Assembly: GCA_943788755.1 (NCBI GenBank)
Contig: CALSRM010000003.1
Coordinates: forward strand, 1,054,001 to 1,118,000
Source of the DNA: an uncultured Flavobacteriales bacterium
GTDB taxonomy: Bacteria > Bacteroidota > Bacteroidia > Flavobacteriales_D > Parvicellaceae
Reading direction: 5' to 3'
DNA length: 64,000 bases
The position numbers and the translations under genes were made by a program. Below the pieces are notes generated by a model. The model ran no database searches. It was not told the DNA's origin and saw nothing but the letters and a program-made list of their open reading frames with translations. This document shows, in pieces, positions 26,760 to 37,231 of the stretch; the first letter of the stretch is position 1, and each line of letters starts with the position of its first letter.

Positions 26760-27473
26760 TTAAAACCTATTAATTTTAAATTCAGGCGCTTCTGCTAAAT
26801 TAATTTCAGTAATAGCTTCGTCCTCGCAACGTAAGGTTCGGGATGGGAAACGTTGCATCATATCGTAATCATGTGTAGCCATCAATATTGTTTTGCCTGT
26901 ACCACTTATTTCGAAAAGCAAACGCATAATTTCCTCAGTTGTCTCTGGGTCTAAGTTTCCAGTTGGTTCATCCGCCAGAATAATTTCAGGATCATTTATT
27001 AAAGCTCTTGCAATGGCAATTCTTTGTTGTTCACCACCAGATAGCTGATGCGGGAACTTAAAGCCCTTTTCTGCCATTCCAACTTTTTCCAATAATTCAG
27101 AGGTTCGCGCTTTCACTTTCTTTTTGTCTTTCCAGCCGGTAGCGCGCATTACGAACTTTAAATTTTCTTCAACAGTTCGGTCGGTAAGCAGTTGGAAGTC
27201 TTGAAAAACAATTCCTAACTTTCTTCTTAAGGCTAGAATTTTTCTTTTTCGGAGTTTGATTAAATTAAAACCAGCCACAGTAGCATTGCCTTCTTTTAGT
27301 CTTAACTCCCCATATAGTATTTTAAGCAAACTACTTTTTCCACTTCCGGTTTTTCCGATTAGGTAAACAAACTCTCCTTTTAGGATGGTTAATTCTACGT
27401 TTTTGAGTACCAATAATTCCCGTTGAGAGACATTGATATTATTGATAGAAATGCTGCTCTCTGCTAAAGTCAA
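26760..27473 (-). CDS. ftsE: FtsE-like cell-division ABC ATPase
   Basis: ABC ATPase of 237 residues, close to FtsE, which with FtsX controls peptidoglycan hydrolases at the septum. Walker A is GKTGSGKSS (40-48), the Q-loop is at Gln92 in VFQDFQLL, the signature is LSGGEQ (145-150), Walker B is ILADE (166-170) and the H-loop is His202. Gln-Asp-Phe after the Q-loop and the overall length fit FtsE better than LolD. ftsX is not adjacent, unlike in E. coli. The only start is TTG at 27473. A -7-like TACATTTG lies a few bases upstream, which would give an almost leaderless message. A close relative such as an uncharacterised lipoprotein-export ATPase cannot be excluded. Confidence 0.85.
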   Translation of the reverse strand: MTLAESSISINNINVSQRELLVLKNVELTILKGEFVYLIGKTGSGKSSLLKILYGELRLKEGNATVAGFNLIKLRKRKILALRRKLGIVFQDFQLLTDRTVEENLKFVMRATGWKDKKKVKARTSELLEKVGMAEKGFKFPHQLSGGEQQRIAIARALINDPEIILADEPTGNLDPETTEEIMRLLFEISGTGKTILMATHDYDMMQRFPSRTLRCEDEAITEINLAEAPEFKINRF

Positions 27474-27477
27474 AATT

Positions 27478-27485
27478 CAAATGTA
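27478..27485 (-). promoter_or_regulatory. Candidate -7 element of ftsE
   Basis: On the minus strand, TACATTTG (27485 to 27478) fits TAnnTTTG. Transcription would begin at or next to the TTG start codon at 27473. No convincing TTTG partner is found upstream. Confidence 0.35.
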
Positions 27486-27667
27486 TTGTGTTTATAGCGG
27501 ATAAAGATGACAATTTATTTTTCTTCGATGTTGATTTATATGCAATAGTTTTAACAGAAACGCGTTAACAATTAATCAAATCAACGCAAACAGCACCCCT
27601 ACACCTTACTATCTTTAACCATTAAATTATGATGGGCAAGTTATGTCCTGTTAGAAAATAAATTCTT

Positions 27668-30600
27668 ATGATAGGGATTCGAAAAAGTCTAATTGTGCTA
27701 CTGTTATTTAGTGCTGTCAGTTCCTTTGGACAAAAAACGGCTATTTATACAGATGCGTATAGAGCATATAATGATGGCCAAGATCTTTACGATAAAGAGA
27801 AATACAGTGCAGCTCAGGATAAATTTGCAGAAGTGGCAATGCATATTGAAAATAATCAAGATGAAATGCGCATCAATGCTGAATACTATTTTGCGATCTG
27901 TGCATTGGAGCTATTCCATAAAGATGCGGAGTTTTTATTGAATCGTTTTGTAACTGAACATCCAGACCATCCAAAAGGAAAATCTGTGTTTTTTCAATTA
28001 GGGAAGCACAATTATCGTTTAAAGAAATCAAAAAAGGTAATTGAGTATTTAACTAAAATTGACCCTTATGACCTATCTAAGGATGAAAGAATCGAGTATT
28101 ACTTCAAGTTAGGGTATAGTTATTTCAAACAAAAAGATTTTATTAAGGCGAAAGGCTACTTCTATGAGATTTTGGAAAAAGAGACTGAATATAAAGTCCC
28201 AGCAGTTTATTATTATAGTCACATTGCATATGCAGCTAAGAACTATCAAACGGCATTAGAAGGCTTTCAAACAATTTCTTGCGAGTCAATGTTTAAATCT
28301 ATTGCGCCATACTACATTACACAAATTTATTATAAACAAGAAAAGTATAAAAAGGTGATTGAATATGCTCCGGTTTATATGGATTCGATTAGTTCGAAAA
28401 GAAAATCAGAATTCGCTAAACTAATCGGAGACGCTTATTATTATGAGAAAAAATATAATGAAGCTATTCCCTATTTAATAGAATTCAGAAAAGGTGTAAA
28501 GGCCACTCGAGTTGATAATTATCAAATTGGGTTTGCCTACTTCGGAATTAAAAGTTATGAAAATGCAGTTAAATATCTCGCTAGAGCATCTACAAAGAAA
28601 GATGCTTTATCGCAATCAGCATATTACCACATGGCAGAATCGTATTTAAAACTAGAAGAAAAAGATTATGCAAGTAACGCTTTTAGAGCAGCGAGTAAAC
28701 TGAATTTTAACCCTGAGATATCAGAGAATTCACTCTTTAATTATGCAAAACTGGCTTACGAATTATCTTATAACCCTTATGATGAAGCAATAGAAGCTTT
28801 TCATGAGTACATTGAAATATACCCAAATTCACCTCAGGTTGAAGAAGCTTATGAGTTTTTGATACGGGTTTATATGACGACAAAGAATTATGAAGATGCT
28901 TTGGCGTCGTTAGAAAGAGTAAAAAATAAGGATGATCGGATGAAGGTTGCCTATCAAACGGTAAGTTTTAACAGAGCTGTTCAATTATTTCATAACGGAG
29001 AATATGATAAAGCGCTGAATCGATTCAAAGATGTTAAAAGGTATCCCGTTGATAAAAAATTGAACGCAGAAAGCCTGTTTTGGATTGCTGAATGCAAATA
29101 TCATAAAGGAGAGTTGGATGAGGCTATTTCGCAGTATAAAGAATTCCGAATGGAACCAGGAGCTGCTCTTACATCCGTTTTTCGTCAGGCAGATTATAAT
29201 ATAGGATATGCTTATTTTTTGAAATCTAAACCGTTTACTTATAATAGAAAAAAGACGATTACCTCCACCGAGAGAAGTGCTCATTTGCGTAGTAGCATTA
29301 CTGCATTTAGAAATTTCGTTTTATTAGAGGAGAGCGTAAAGAATAAACCTTTGATTGATGCATTCTTAAGATTAGCAGATTGTTATTTTTTGTTGTCAGA
29401 CGATGTAAAAGCGATTGAATATTTCGATAGGGTTATTGAAAAAGGAGAAGGCGATTTATCCTACGCTTACTTTAAAAAAGCAACATCTCAAGGCTATACC
29501 GAAGATCATGAAGGGAAGGCTAAAACGCTGCAAGAGTTAACCGAAAGGTATCCAAACTCTAGCTACCAAATTTTATCTATTCGGGAATTAGCAGATACCT
29601 ATAAAACGCAAGGAGAAAATCAAAAAGCCATAGCCACGTACGAACAGTTTATTCGTGACTACCCACAAAATAAATATGTGCCAAGAGCCATTGTAAACGT
29701 AGGGAGCGTTTATTTAAGTACACAAGATTATGATAAAGCAGAAAAGTATTTGGAAAAAGTGCTGCTAGAATATCCCAATGCAACTTCCGAAAATGAATCT
29801 GCAGTCTTATTAATGAAAGACATTTATAAAGGAAGAAATGATTTAGCGGGCTATTATGATTGGCTAGTAGAGCAAGGAAGAGAAGTAGCTCAATCCGAAT
29901 TGGATTCGGTTTTTTGGGAACCTGTTCAAGATGCTTGGGATCGTGGAGATTGTGCCAATATTATCCTAAAAGGAAAGGAATATAATATGAAAGTTGAAAA
30001 TGGAAGGCACAACGCGGATGCGTATTACTATATGGCTCGGTGTATTCATCAAGAAGAAAACCTAGAAGAAGCGCTTTCACATTATAACAGTGTTATTGAT
30101 AAGGTTAACAATAATAATTATGAAAATGCCTTAAAATATGCAGGTAATATTAGTTATTTCCTAGAGGACTATCACCAAGCAATTGGCCATTATTCAACAC
30201 TTGAGAAATTAGCTGCAGCAGAGGAGAATATTAGAGCTTCTATTATTGGTCAGATGCGCGGGTTTTGGAACTTAAACAATTATCAGTCGGCAATTTCGTA
30301 TTCTAATAAGACCCTATTGTTAAGCAATATTGATGAACCTTTAGAAATTGAAGCTTCACTAATACATGGGCTTTCTTTAAAAGAAACGGATAGACTGGAT
30401 GAGGCTTATATTATCCTTATTGCTTTAAGCGAAAATACAAAAAGTATTAAAGGTGCAGAAGCCAAGTATAATGCAGCGGAAATACTATTCGAGCAAGAAA
30501 AGAATGATGAGTGCGAAATTACTATTATGGAGTTGGTAAAGCAGAAACCGTCTTACGATTATTGGATAGCTAGTGCAATTATTTTGCTAGGGGATAATTT

Positions 30601-30865
30601 CATTGTAAAAGAAGATTATTTCAACGCAAAAAGTAGTCTGCAAAGTGTTATTGATAACTATGAAGGAAAAGATCAAGCAGAGATTGTGGCGTTGGCTCAA
30701 TCAAAAATTGATTATATACTTGATTTGGAAAGTCAAAGTGAAAAATTAATAGAAAAAGACGATGTGGAAATTGATTTTGAAGGTCTAGATGAAAAAGATA
30801 AAAAGCTTTTCGAGGATGAATTGGAAGAGGAGAAGGAGAAACAAAACAAAGAACCAAATAACTAG
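27668..30865 (+). CDS. Exported tetratricopeptide-repeat protein
   Basis: A 1065-residue protein with a signal peptide (about 1-22, ending SSFGQ) and many TPR-type helix pairs along its length (for example FKLGYSYFKQKDFIKAKGYF, and repeated A/Y-x-x-A-I-x-x-Y patterns). The last 50 residues are very acidic and probably coiled or disordered (EEEKEKQNKEPNN end). TPR scaffolds mediate protein-protein contacts; here they would act in the periplasm. The next gene, an outer-membrane protein, begins directly after the stop codon with no spacing. This two-gene order recurs in Bacteroidota, so the pair may form an envelope complex. Function is unknown. Confidence 0.82.
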   Translation: MIGIRKSLIVLLLFSAVSSFGQKTAIYTDAYRAYNDGQDLYDKEKYSAAQDKFAEVAMHIENNQDEMRINAEYYFAICALELFHKDAEFLLNRFVTEHPDHPKGKSVFFQLGKHNYRLKKSKKVIEYLTKIDPYDLSKDERIEYYFKLGYSYFKQKDFIKAKGYFYEILEKETEYKVPAVYYYSHIAYAAKNYQTALEGFQTISCESMFKSIAPYYITQIYYKQEKYKKVIEYAPVYMDSISSKRKSEFAKLIGDAYYYEKKYNEAIPYLIEFRKGVKATRVDNYQIGFAYFGIKSYENAVKYLARASTKKDALSQSAYYHMAESYLKLEEKDYASNAFRAASKLNFNPEISENSLFNYAKLAYELSYNPYDEAIEAFHEYIEIYPNSPQVEEAYEFLIRVYMTTKNYEDALASLERVKNKDDRMKVAYQTVSFNRAVQLFHNGEYDKALNRFKDVKRYPVDKKLNAESLFWIAECKYHKGELDEAISQYKEFRMEPGAALTSVFRQADYNIGYAYFLKSKPFTYNRKKTITSTERSAHLRSSITAFRNFVLLEESVKNKPLIDAFLRLADCYFLLSDDVKAIEYFDRVIEKGEGDLSYAYFKKATSQGYTEDHEGKAKTLQELTERYPNSSYQILSIRELADTYKTQGENQKAIATYEQFIRDYPQNKYVPRAIVNVGSVYLSTQDYDKAEKYLEKVLLEYPNATSENESAVLLMKDIYKGRNDLAGYYDWLVEQGREVAQSELDSVFWEPVQDAWDRGDCANIILKGKEYNMKVENGRHNADAYYYMARCIHQEENLEEALSHYNSVIDKVNNNNYENALKYAGNISYFLEDYHQAIGHYSTLEKLAAAEENIRASIIGQMRGFWNLNNYQSAISYSNKTLLLSNIDEPLEIEASLIHGLSLKETDRLDEAYIILIALSENTKSIKGAEAKYNAAEILFEQEKNDECEITIMELVKQKPSYDYWIASAIILLGDNFIVKEDYFNAKSSLQSVIDNYEGKDQAEIVALAQSKIDYILDLESQSEKLIEKDDVEIDFEGLDEKDKKLFEDELEEEKEKQNKEPNN

Positions 30866-32587
30866 ATGATGAAAATAGCATATACATTAATCGTTGTACT
30901 TTTCTCAATTGGCATACAAGATGGAGTTTCTCAAGATGGTGATTCTGATGTTTATAGCGGCACCGATTCAGCTGCACGTACAACTGTAAAGTCGAAAAAG
31001 ATAAGCATAATGCCGCAATCGAAGGATTCGGTAATGGAGATTCCTAAGCTTCAGTATTACTTGGAACCTGTTCAGCACAATGTGTCATTTGAGGTGCAAC
31101 AAATTAAGCCGGCAAGATTGAAAATTATTGAGCCTTTAGACAAATTATATTCAGGATATGTTAAGGCGGCATTAGGTATGTATACTACTACTTATTTAGA
31201 AGGATATTACAATTCTACACGTTCTAAAAAACGCGCTTGGGGAACGAACATACTCCATCATAGCTCTTTAGGAAATATAAAAGACCTTGGCGTCAATAAG
31301 TTTAATGACAATCATTTAGGGGGATATTACAAACACTTTTTTAAAGAACACACGCTTAAAACATCTTTAAATTATGGTAGGAATAGTTTTCATTATTATG
31401 GGTTTGATGCAACGAACACCTTAATTCCAGAAATATATAGAACTACTGCAGATACGATAAAGCAAGTTTATAATTTAGTTTCGCTTCATTCTGAGCTTAA
31501 TAGTATGCTAAAAGATAGTGCCAAGCTTAATCATCACATTGGCGTAGATTATGATTTTTTAAATGGTTTATCTAAAACAAACGAACACAATTTAAAGATT
31601 GGAGCAAATTTGTTTAAATATATGGGCAAAGAAGAAATTGGAGCCGATGTGGTGTTAGATTTTAATGCATTACAACAAAGTACACTTTTAATGACTTCCG
31701 ATTCAATAGGTGATTCCCTTTTGTCTCTAAATACAAATAATACTATATTCAAACTAACTCCTTATATTTTCTCAAGAGGTGATAATTGGTCTGTTAAAGC
31801 AGGATTAGGTATTTATGCAAATATTGGGAATACTGCTAAGTTTCACTTTTATCCATGTTTAGAGGGTAATTATAGCCTGTTTAATGATATTTTTATACCA
31901 TACATCGGCTTGAGTGGAGGTATTAAAAGACACACTTTTAATTCTATGCGTTTAGAGAATTCATTTATTCTTGAAAATACCAATATTCAAAACTCTAATC
32001 AAAAGCTAAAATTATATGGTGGTATTCGCGGTTCTGTTAGCTCAACAATATCATTCAATGTAGCTTTTACACATGAAGAGGTAGAAGGGTTGCCAATTTT
32101 TGGAATGGATTCTACTTATTCTTACGGAAATAAGTTTACGGTGTTATATGATACCTTATCAATAACCACCATTAGTGGTCAATTAGCCTATCAGAAACTA
32201 GAAAAGCTAAAGATTTATGGTAAGGGAGAGTTCTTCGCTTATGGTTCTGGGAGAAAAGAGTTTGCATGGCATAAACCTGACTTTCAACTTACACTTTCAG
32301 GAACTTATGATTTAGCTGATAAGATATTGGTTAAAGCAAATGTATTTGTTATAGGCAATAGAAAAACATATAGTTATTCTCCGATTGAAGGAGTAGAAGC
32401 AACTAATGATAAGTACATTTACAACCTGAAACCATTTGTAGATGCTAATTTAGGTTTTGAATATAGGTATAATAAAAAACTATCAGCATATATCAACTTC
32501 AATAACTTTGCGGGTAAATACTATAAATGGACGGCTTACCCTGTTCAAGGACTTAACTTGTTAGGGGGAGTTACTTTAGCTTTTTAG
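30866..32587 (+). CDS. Outer-membrane beta-barrel protein paired with the TPR protein
   Basis: A 573-residue protein with a signal peptide (about 1-22, ending GVSQ). A periplasmic N-terminal segment of about 100 residues (rich in Ser, Thr and Lys) precedes a long beta-strand region resembling the barrel of a TonB-dependent receptor without its plug: repeated Y-x-x-F and G-x-x-x-Y strands, end at LLGGVTLAF. Starts at the base after the TPR gene's stop (ATGATG, either codon possible), so expression is coupled. The protein is much shorter than true TonB receptors, and I see no TonB box or plug motif. Probably an outer-membrane partner of the TPR scaffold. Confidence 0.75.
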   Translation: MMKIAYTLIVVLFSIGIQDGVSQDGDSDVYSGTDSAARTTVKSKKISIMPQSKDSVMEIPKLQYYLEPVQHNVSFEVQQIKPARLKIIEPLDKLYSGYVKAALGMYTTTYLEGYYNSTRSKKRAWGTNILHHSSLGNIKDLGVNKFNDNHLGGYYKHFFKEHTLKTSLNYGRNSFHYYGFDATNTLIPEIYRTTADTIKQVYNLVSLHSELNSMLKDSAKLNHHIGVDYDFLNGLSKTNEHNLKIGANLFKYMGKEEIGADVVLDFNALQQSTLLMTSDSIGDSLLSLNTNNTIFKLTPYIFSRGDNWSVKAGLGIYANIGNTAKFHFYPCLEGNYSLFNDIFIPYIGLSGGIKRHTFNSMRLENSFILENTNIQNSNQKLKLYGGIRGSVSSTISFNVAFTHEEVEGLPIFGMDSTYSYGNKFTVLYDTLSITTISGQLAYQKLEKLKIYGKGEFFAYGSGRKEFAWHKPDFQLTLSGTYDLADKILVKANVFVIGNRKTYSYSPIEGVEATNDKYIYNLKPFVDANLGFEYRYNKKLSAYINFNNFAGKYYKWTAYPVQGLNLLGGVTLAF

Positions 32588-32659
32588 TCTGCATCAACAA
32601 GATAGACTTTGACATCTTCTTTAAAATTTTGAATTTTATTACAAATAAAAGTGTATCAT

Positions 32660-33394
32660 TTACTCCGCAATTAGTTCGCCCGTTCCATTTCCTGTCAAGC
32701 TAACAGATAAATTATCTAATTTTTCATAATAGACATTACCGGAGCTATGAATTTCAACCTCTAAATTTTCTTTTGCACTCATTATACAATCCTGGATAGA
32801 CCGGCTATGAAGAAAGCAATTTTTTGCTTCTAGTCCTGAATAGTCTGTGTATCCAGTGCCAATTTGATATGCATAGGACTGATTCACTAATCCTGTTATT
32901 AATACATTACTGGTCCCCGAATGAAATAGTGTTGTTAAATAATTGCCCTCAAAATCGATTGAAACATCTCCGTGGCCATCAAAACTTTCTATTGATAACA
33001 TGTCTCCTTTTAGCGTATTGTTGGAACTAATCCCTTTTGTTCCGTAGTGAATTATTTTTTGAATATTTAAAACATTGACAGTGACAATAACTTCTTTTTT
33101 TCTGGATCTTAAATTATTGCACTTATTTTGATTACTAATGTAAAGTGTGTCTCCACTTACTTTTGTTTGGATAAAGTTAATTAAGTTGTTTCCTGCAGTT
33201 ATGGTTGCACTATTTTCAATGCTTTGGTGCAGTTTTAGCGCAATATTATCCGTCAAGACAAGAACCGTGAAATTTTCAAGAGATCTTAATTCGCTTATTG
33301 TTTTACCAGTTGATTTATAGCATATTCGATCTTCTGATTTTTGACAAGAAATCAGAAATACAATAAAACAAAGTATGTAAATTAATTTTTTCAT
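32660..33394 (-). CDS. GIN-domain (DUF2807) lipoprotein
   Basis: A 244-residue lipoprotein. The signal ends at LISC with lipid-attachment Cys17 (counted from the ATG at 33394). The body has the repetitive short beta-strand pattern of the GIN/DUF2807 domain, called 'putative auto-transporter adhesin head'. Examples are ISELRSLENFTVLVL near the start and later SFDGHGDVSIDFEGNYLTTL and LTGNGTGEL. This predicts a right-handed beta-helix-like surface protein. I start it at ATG 33394; a TTG codon lies just before. The start overlaps the upstream PagL-like gene's stop by one base (TGATG), so the two are co-translated. Function unknown. Confidence 0.82.
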   Translation of the reverse strand: MKKLIYILCFIVFLISCQKSEDRICYKSTGKTISELRSLENFTVLVLTDNIALKLHQSIENSATITAGNNLINFIQTKVSGDTLYISNQNKCNNLRSRKKEVIVTVNVLNIQKIIHYGTKGISSNNTLKGDMLSIESFDGHGDVSIDFEGNYLTTLFHSGTSNVLITGLVNQSYAYQIGTGYTDYSGLEAKNCFLHSRSIQDCIMSAKENLEVEIHSSGNVYYEKLDNLSVSLTGNGTGELIAE

Positions 33395-34482
33395 CAAAAA
33401 CGATAACCAATCCCAATTTCTAAATATTCAGCTACTGCAGAATGACTTTTTAATCCAATGTTAATAATCAATTTATCGTTGAATATTTTTCTGAGGCCAA
33501 TTCTTTGATAGAGCATTCCTCTGTCTTTGTATTGGTTGTAAGTATATACTCCAAGTTGAATAAGTAATTCAATGTCTTTAAAACATAGTCCGTATCCCGT
33601 AAATATTCCAGATTGAAAGTTACTGTCCTTTTTTAAATAATCTGTGTAATCTTTCAAATGTTCTAATTCGTCAGTATGTTCAACACTTGAATTGTAAATA
33701 AAATCAACTCCAAATAACCAATTTCCTTTTTGATTAATTTGTTTAGAAAATTCTAGGGAAACAACTCCTATAGCATGTTTTGTTGGTTTATGAATTGAAT
33801 TTTCGCGCCATCCGCCGTAAATCATAGGAGTGAATCGAATGGATTTATCAAAGGATTGCTTTTCGGATAGAATAATTTCCTTTTTCTTTTTTAATCCATA
33901 GCTAATACCGATATTAAAAGTAATAGTATTTAATCCTAAGTTGGGAAGTGTTGAAGCTCCGTTCGAAAAGTGAATCATTGAAACACTATAGTACATTTTT
34001 AATTTTTCGAATAGTTGAAATGATTTCTCTAATTCAAGCAAAACTGCAGCATTCAAATGGCTTCCTATGGCAATGTTCCTGTAGCTTCCATTAGTTCCAA
34101 AAGGCTTGCTAACTATTCCTAATCCTATACCAAGCTTTAATTGGGGTAGATACTTGTTCATTGAAAACGGAGCAGAAATTGTGGGAGTAAAGGCATATGT
34201 TAAACCAATGTCCTTCTGATTTCCTAGGTCGTATATTCCTGCGGCTATACCTAGCTGAGGATAATTGTAGATCGAATGAAATGGGTTTTTACCATAAGTG
34301 TTAAAATTGTATGATATTTCAAATGATTTGGCATGTCCTGTGTGCAAGTGTTGCATTAAAGAACGGTGGGGTATGAGCGTTCCAAAACCACCTTTTATTT
34401 TGAGTTCACTTTCATGAACTGATGATTGAGCGCATCCACAAATACTAGCTAGTATGAAAATATGAAGAAAAATTCCGCGCAT
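33394..34482 (-). CDS. PagL-like lipid A deacylase (acyloxyacyl hydrolase family)
   Basis: A 362-residue outer-membrane protein. After a signal peptide (MRGIFLHIFILASICGC) comes a beta-barrel with the PagL signature His-x-Ser in IHFSNGAS (His171 and Ser173), followed by PNLGLN, matching the catalytic region of lipid A 3-O-deacylase. It is about twice the length of PagL from Pseudomonas and carries an extra C-terminal barrel-like half (about 210-362), so the exact activity is uncertain. I start at the ATG at 34482 rather than TTG 34506, because TAATTTTG (a TAnnTTTG element) occupies 34502 to 34495. Co-translated with the GIN lipoprotein downstream. Confidence 0.8.
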   Translation of the reverse strand: MRGIFLHIFILASICGCAQSSVHESELKIKGGFGTLIPHRSLMQHLHTGHAKSFEISYNFNTYGKNPFHSIYNYPQLGIAAGIYDLGNQKDIGLTYAFTPTISAPFSMNKYLPQLKLGIGLGIVSKPFGTNGSYRNIAIGSHLNAAVLLELEKSFQLFEKLKMYYSVSMIHFSNGASTLPNLGLNTITFNIGISYGLKKKKEIILSEKQSFDKSIRFTPMIYGGWRENSIHKPTKHAIGVVSLEFSKQINQKGNWLFGVDFIYNSSVEHTDELEHLKDYTDYLKKDSNFQSGIFTGYGLCFKDIELLIQLGVYTYNQYKDRGMLYQRIGLRKIFNDKLIINIGLKSHSAVAEYLEIGIGYRF

Positions 34483-34494
34483 TTTTACAATAGT

Positions 34495-34502
34495 CAAAAT
34501 TA
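34495..34502 (-). promoter_or_regulatory. -7 element of the PagL-like/GIN operon
   Basis: TAATTTTG (minus strand, 34502 to 34495) fits TAnnTTTG. It places the transcript start about 8 bases before the ATG at 34482, which supports that start over the upstream TTG. A weak upstream element only. Confidence 0.45.
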
Positions 34503-34506
34503 CCAA

Positions 34507-35141
34507 AAAATAAACATAAACTGGTTAACTAATCTTGCTAGTCTATATTTGGATTCTTGCTATAAGTAATCTTGAAAGAAGGATTATTGTATAGTTGATT
34601 CGTACTTATTGTTCCCAAAAGTTTTAAATAGACAGATAGATAGTGTGAATTATGAAAATAATTTGTTTCATGAAGTCACTTGTTATAAAGGAGAGTTATT
34701 TAAAATTTATGATGTATTTCCTGAGAGTAAGTCTGTTGTGCAATAAGTTTTTGAATAGGCTTTTCAAGTCATGGTGAAAAATATTGGTTTCAAAAGTAAA
34801 ATTGCTCTGAGATGAAAGTTACTTTTTCTTATTATGTAAATATATAAATTATTGGGCAATGGTTTGTCAGTTTACCCAAGAATGGAAGCAAAATGAGATT
34901 GGTCCCTCTTATTTCAATAATTATTTGGCTTTTTTTAGCTATGTAATCTGGCTAAGCAGTTCTTATGAATACATTAAAAATAATTAAGAAAGCATGAATA
35001 AAAGGAAGGTCTATCGGCTTGAACGAAAGCATAAATATTACACAAAAGTTATCTAAACTGAGGTTTCATCCGATAAAAACAGATTTTACTCTTTATAACA
35101 TTCTTAAATGTTAATAAGTAGCAAATAATCGACTTCTAAAT
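34507..35141. other. 0.6-kb gap before gyrB with two weak ORF traces
   Basis: No recognisable gene, RNA or repeat. Two short open stretches look more protein-like than chance. One is 34576-34746 (+, 56 codons, no ATG, contains VTCYKGELFKIYDVFPES). The other is 34859-34987 (+, 42 codons from ATG, MVCQFTQEWKQNEIGPSYF). They may be remnants of decayed genes or chance in AT-rich DNA. I see no DnaA-box cluster, so there is no evidence for an origin despite the neighbouring gyrB. Confidence 0.3.
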
Positions 35142-35175
35142 TTTGTGTTTTACAGTGAGCGAAATCTTATATTTG
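35142..35175 (+). promoter_or_regulatory. Promoter of gyrB
   Basis: TTTG (35142-35145), a 22-bp spacer and TATATTTG (35168-35175) match the Bacteroidota consensus TTTG/TAnnTTTG exactly. The transcript would start about 5 bases downstream, giving a leader of roughly 22 bases before the ATG at 35203. Confidence 0.75.
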
Positions 35176-35199
35176 GACTTGTCAAAAAAGCGAGATTAA

Positions 35200-37161
<1,962 letters not shown>

Positions 37162-37178
37162 TTAGATAAGCTTTATAG

Positions 37179-37213
37179 AAAAAAAGGGTATCCATTTGAA
37201 TACCCTTTTTTTC
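37179..37213. terminator. Bidirectional terminator between gyrB and the CHU_C gene
   Basis: AAAAAGGGTAT and ATACCCTTTTT form an 11-bp perfect stem around the loop CCATTTGA. It is flanked by A residues on the left and T residues on the right, so it can stop transcription from gyrB (+) and from the converging surface-protein operon (-). Confidence 0.9.
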
Positions 37214-37231
37214 TGCTTGTTATTATTTTTC

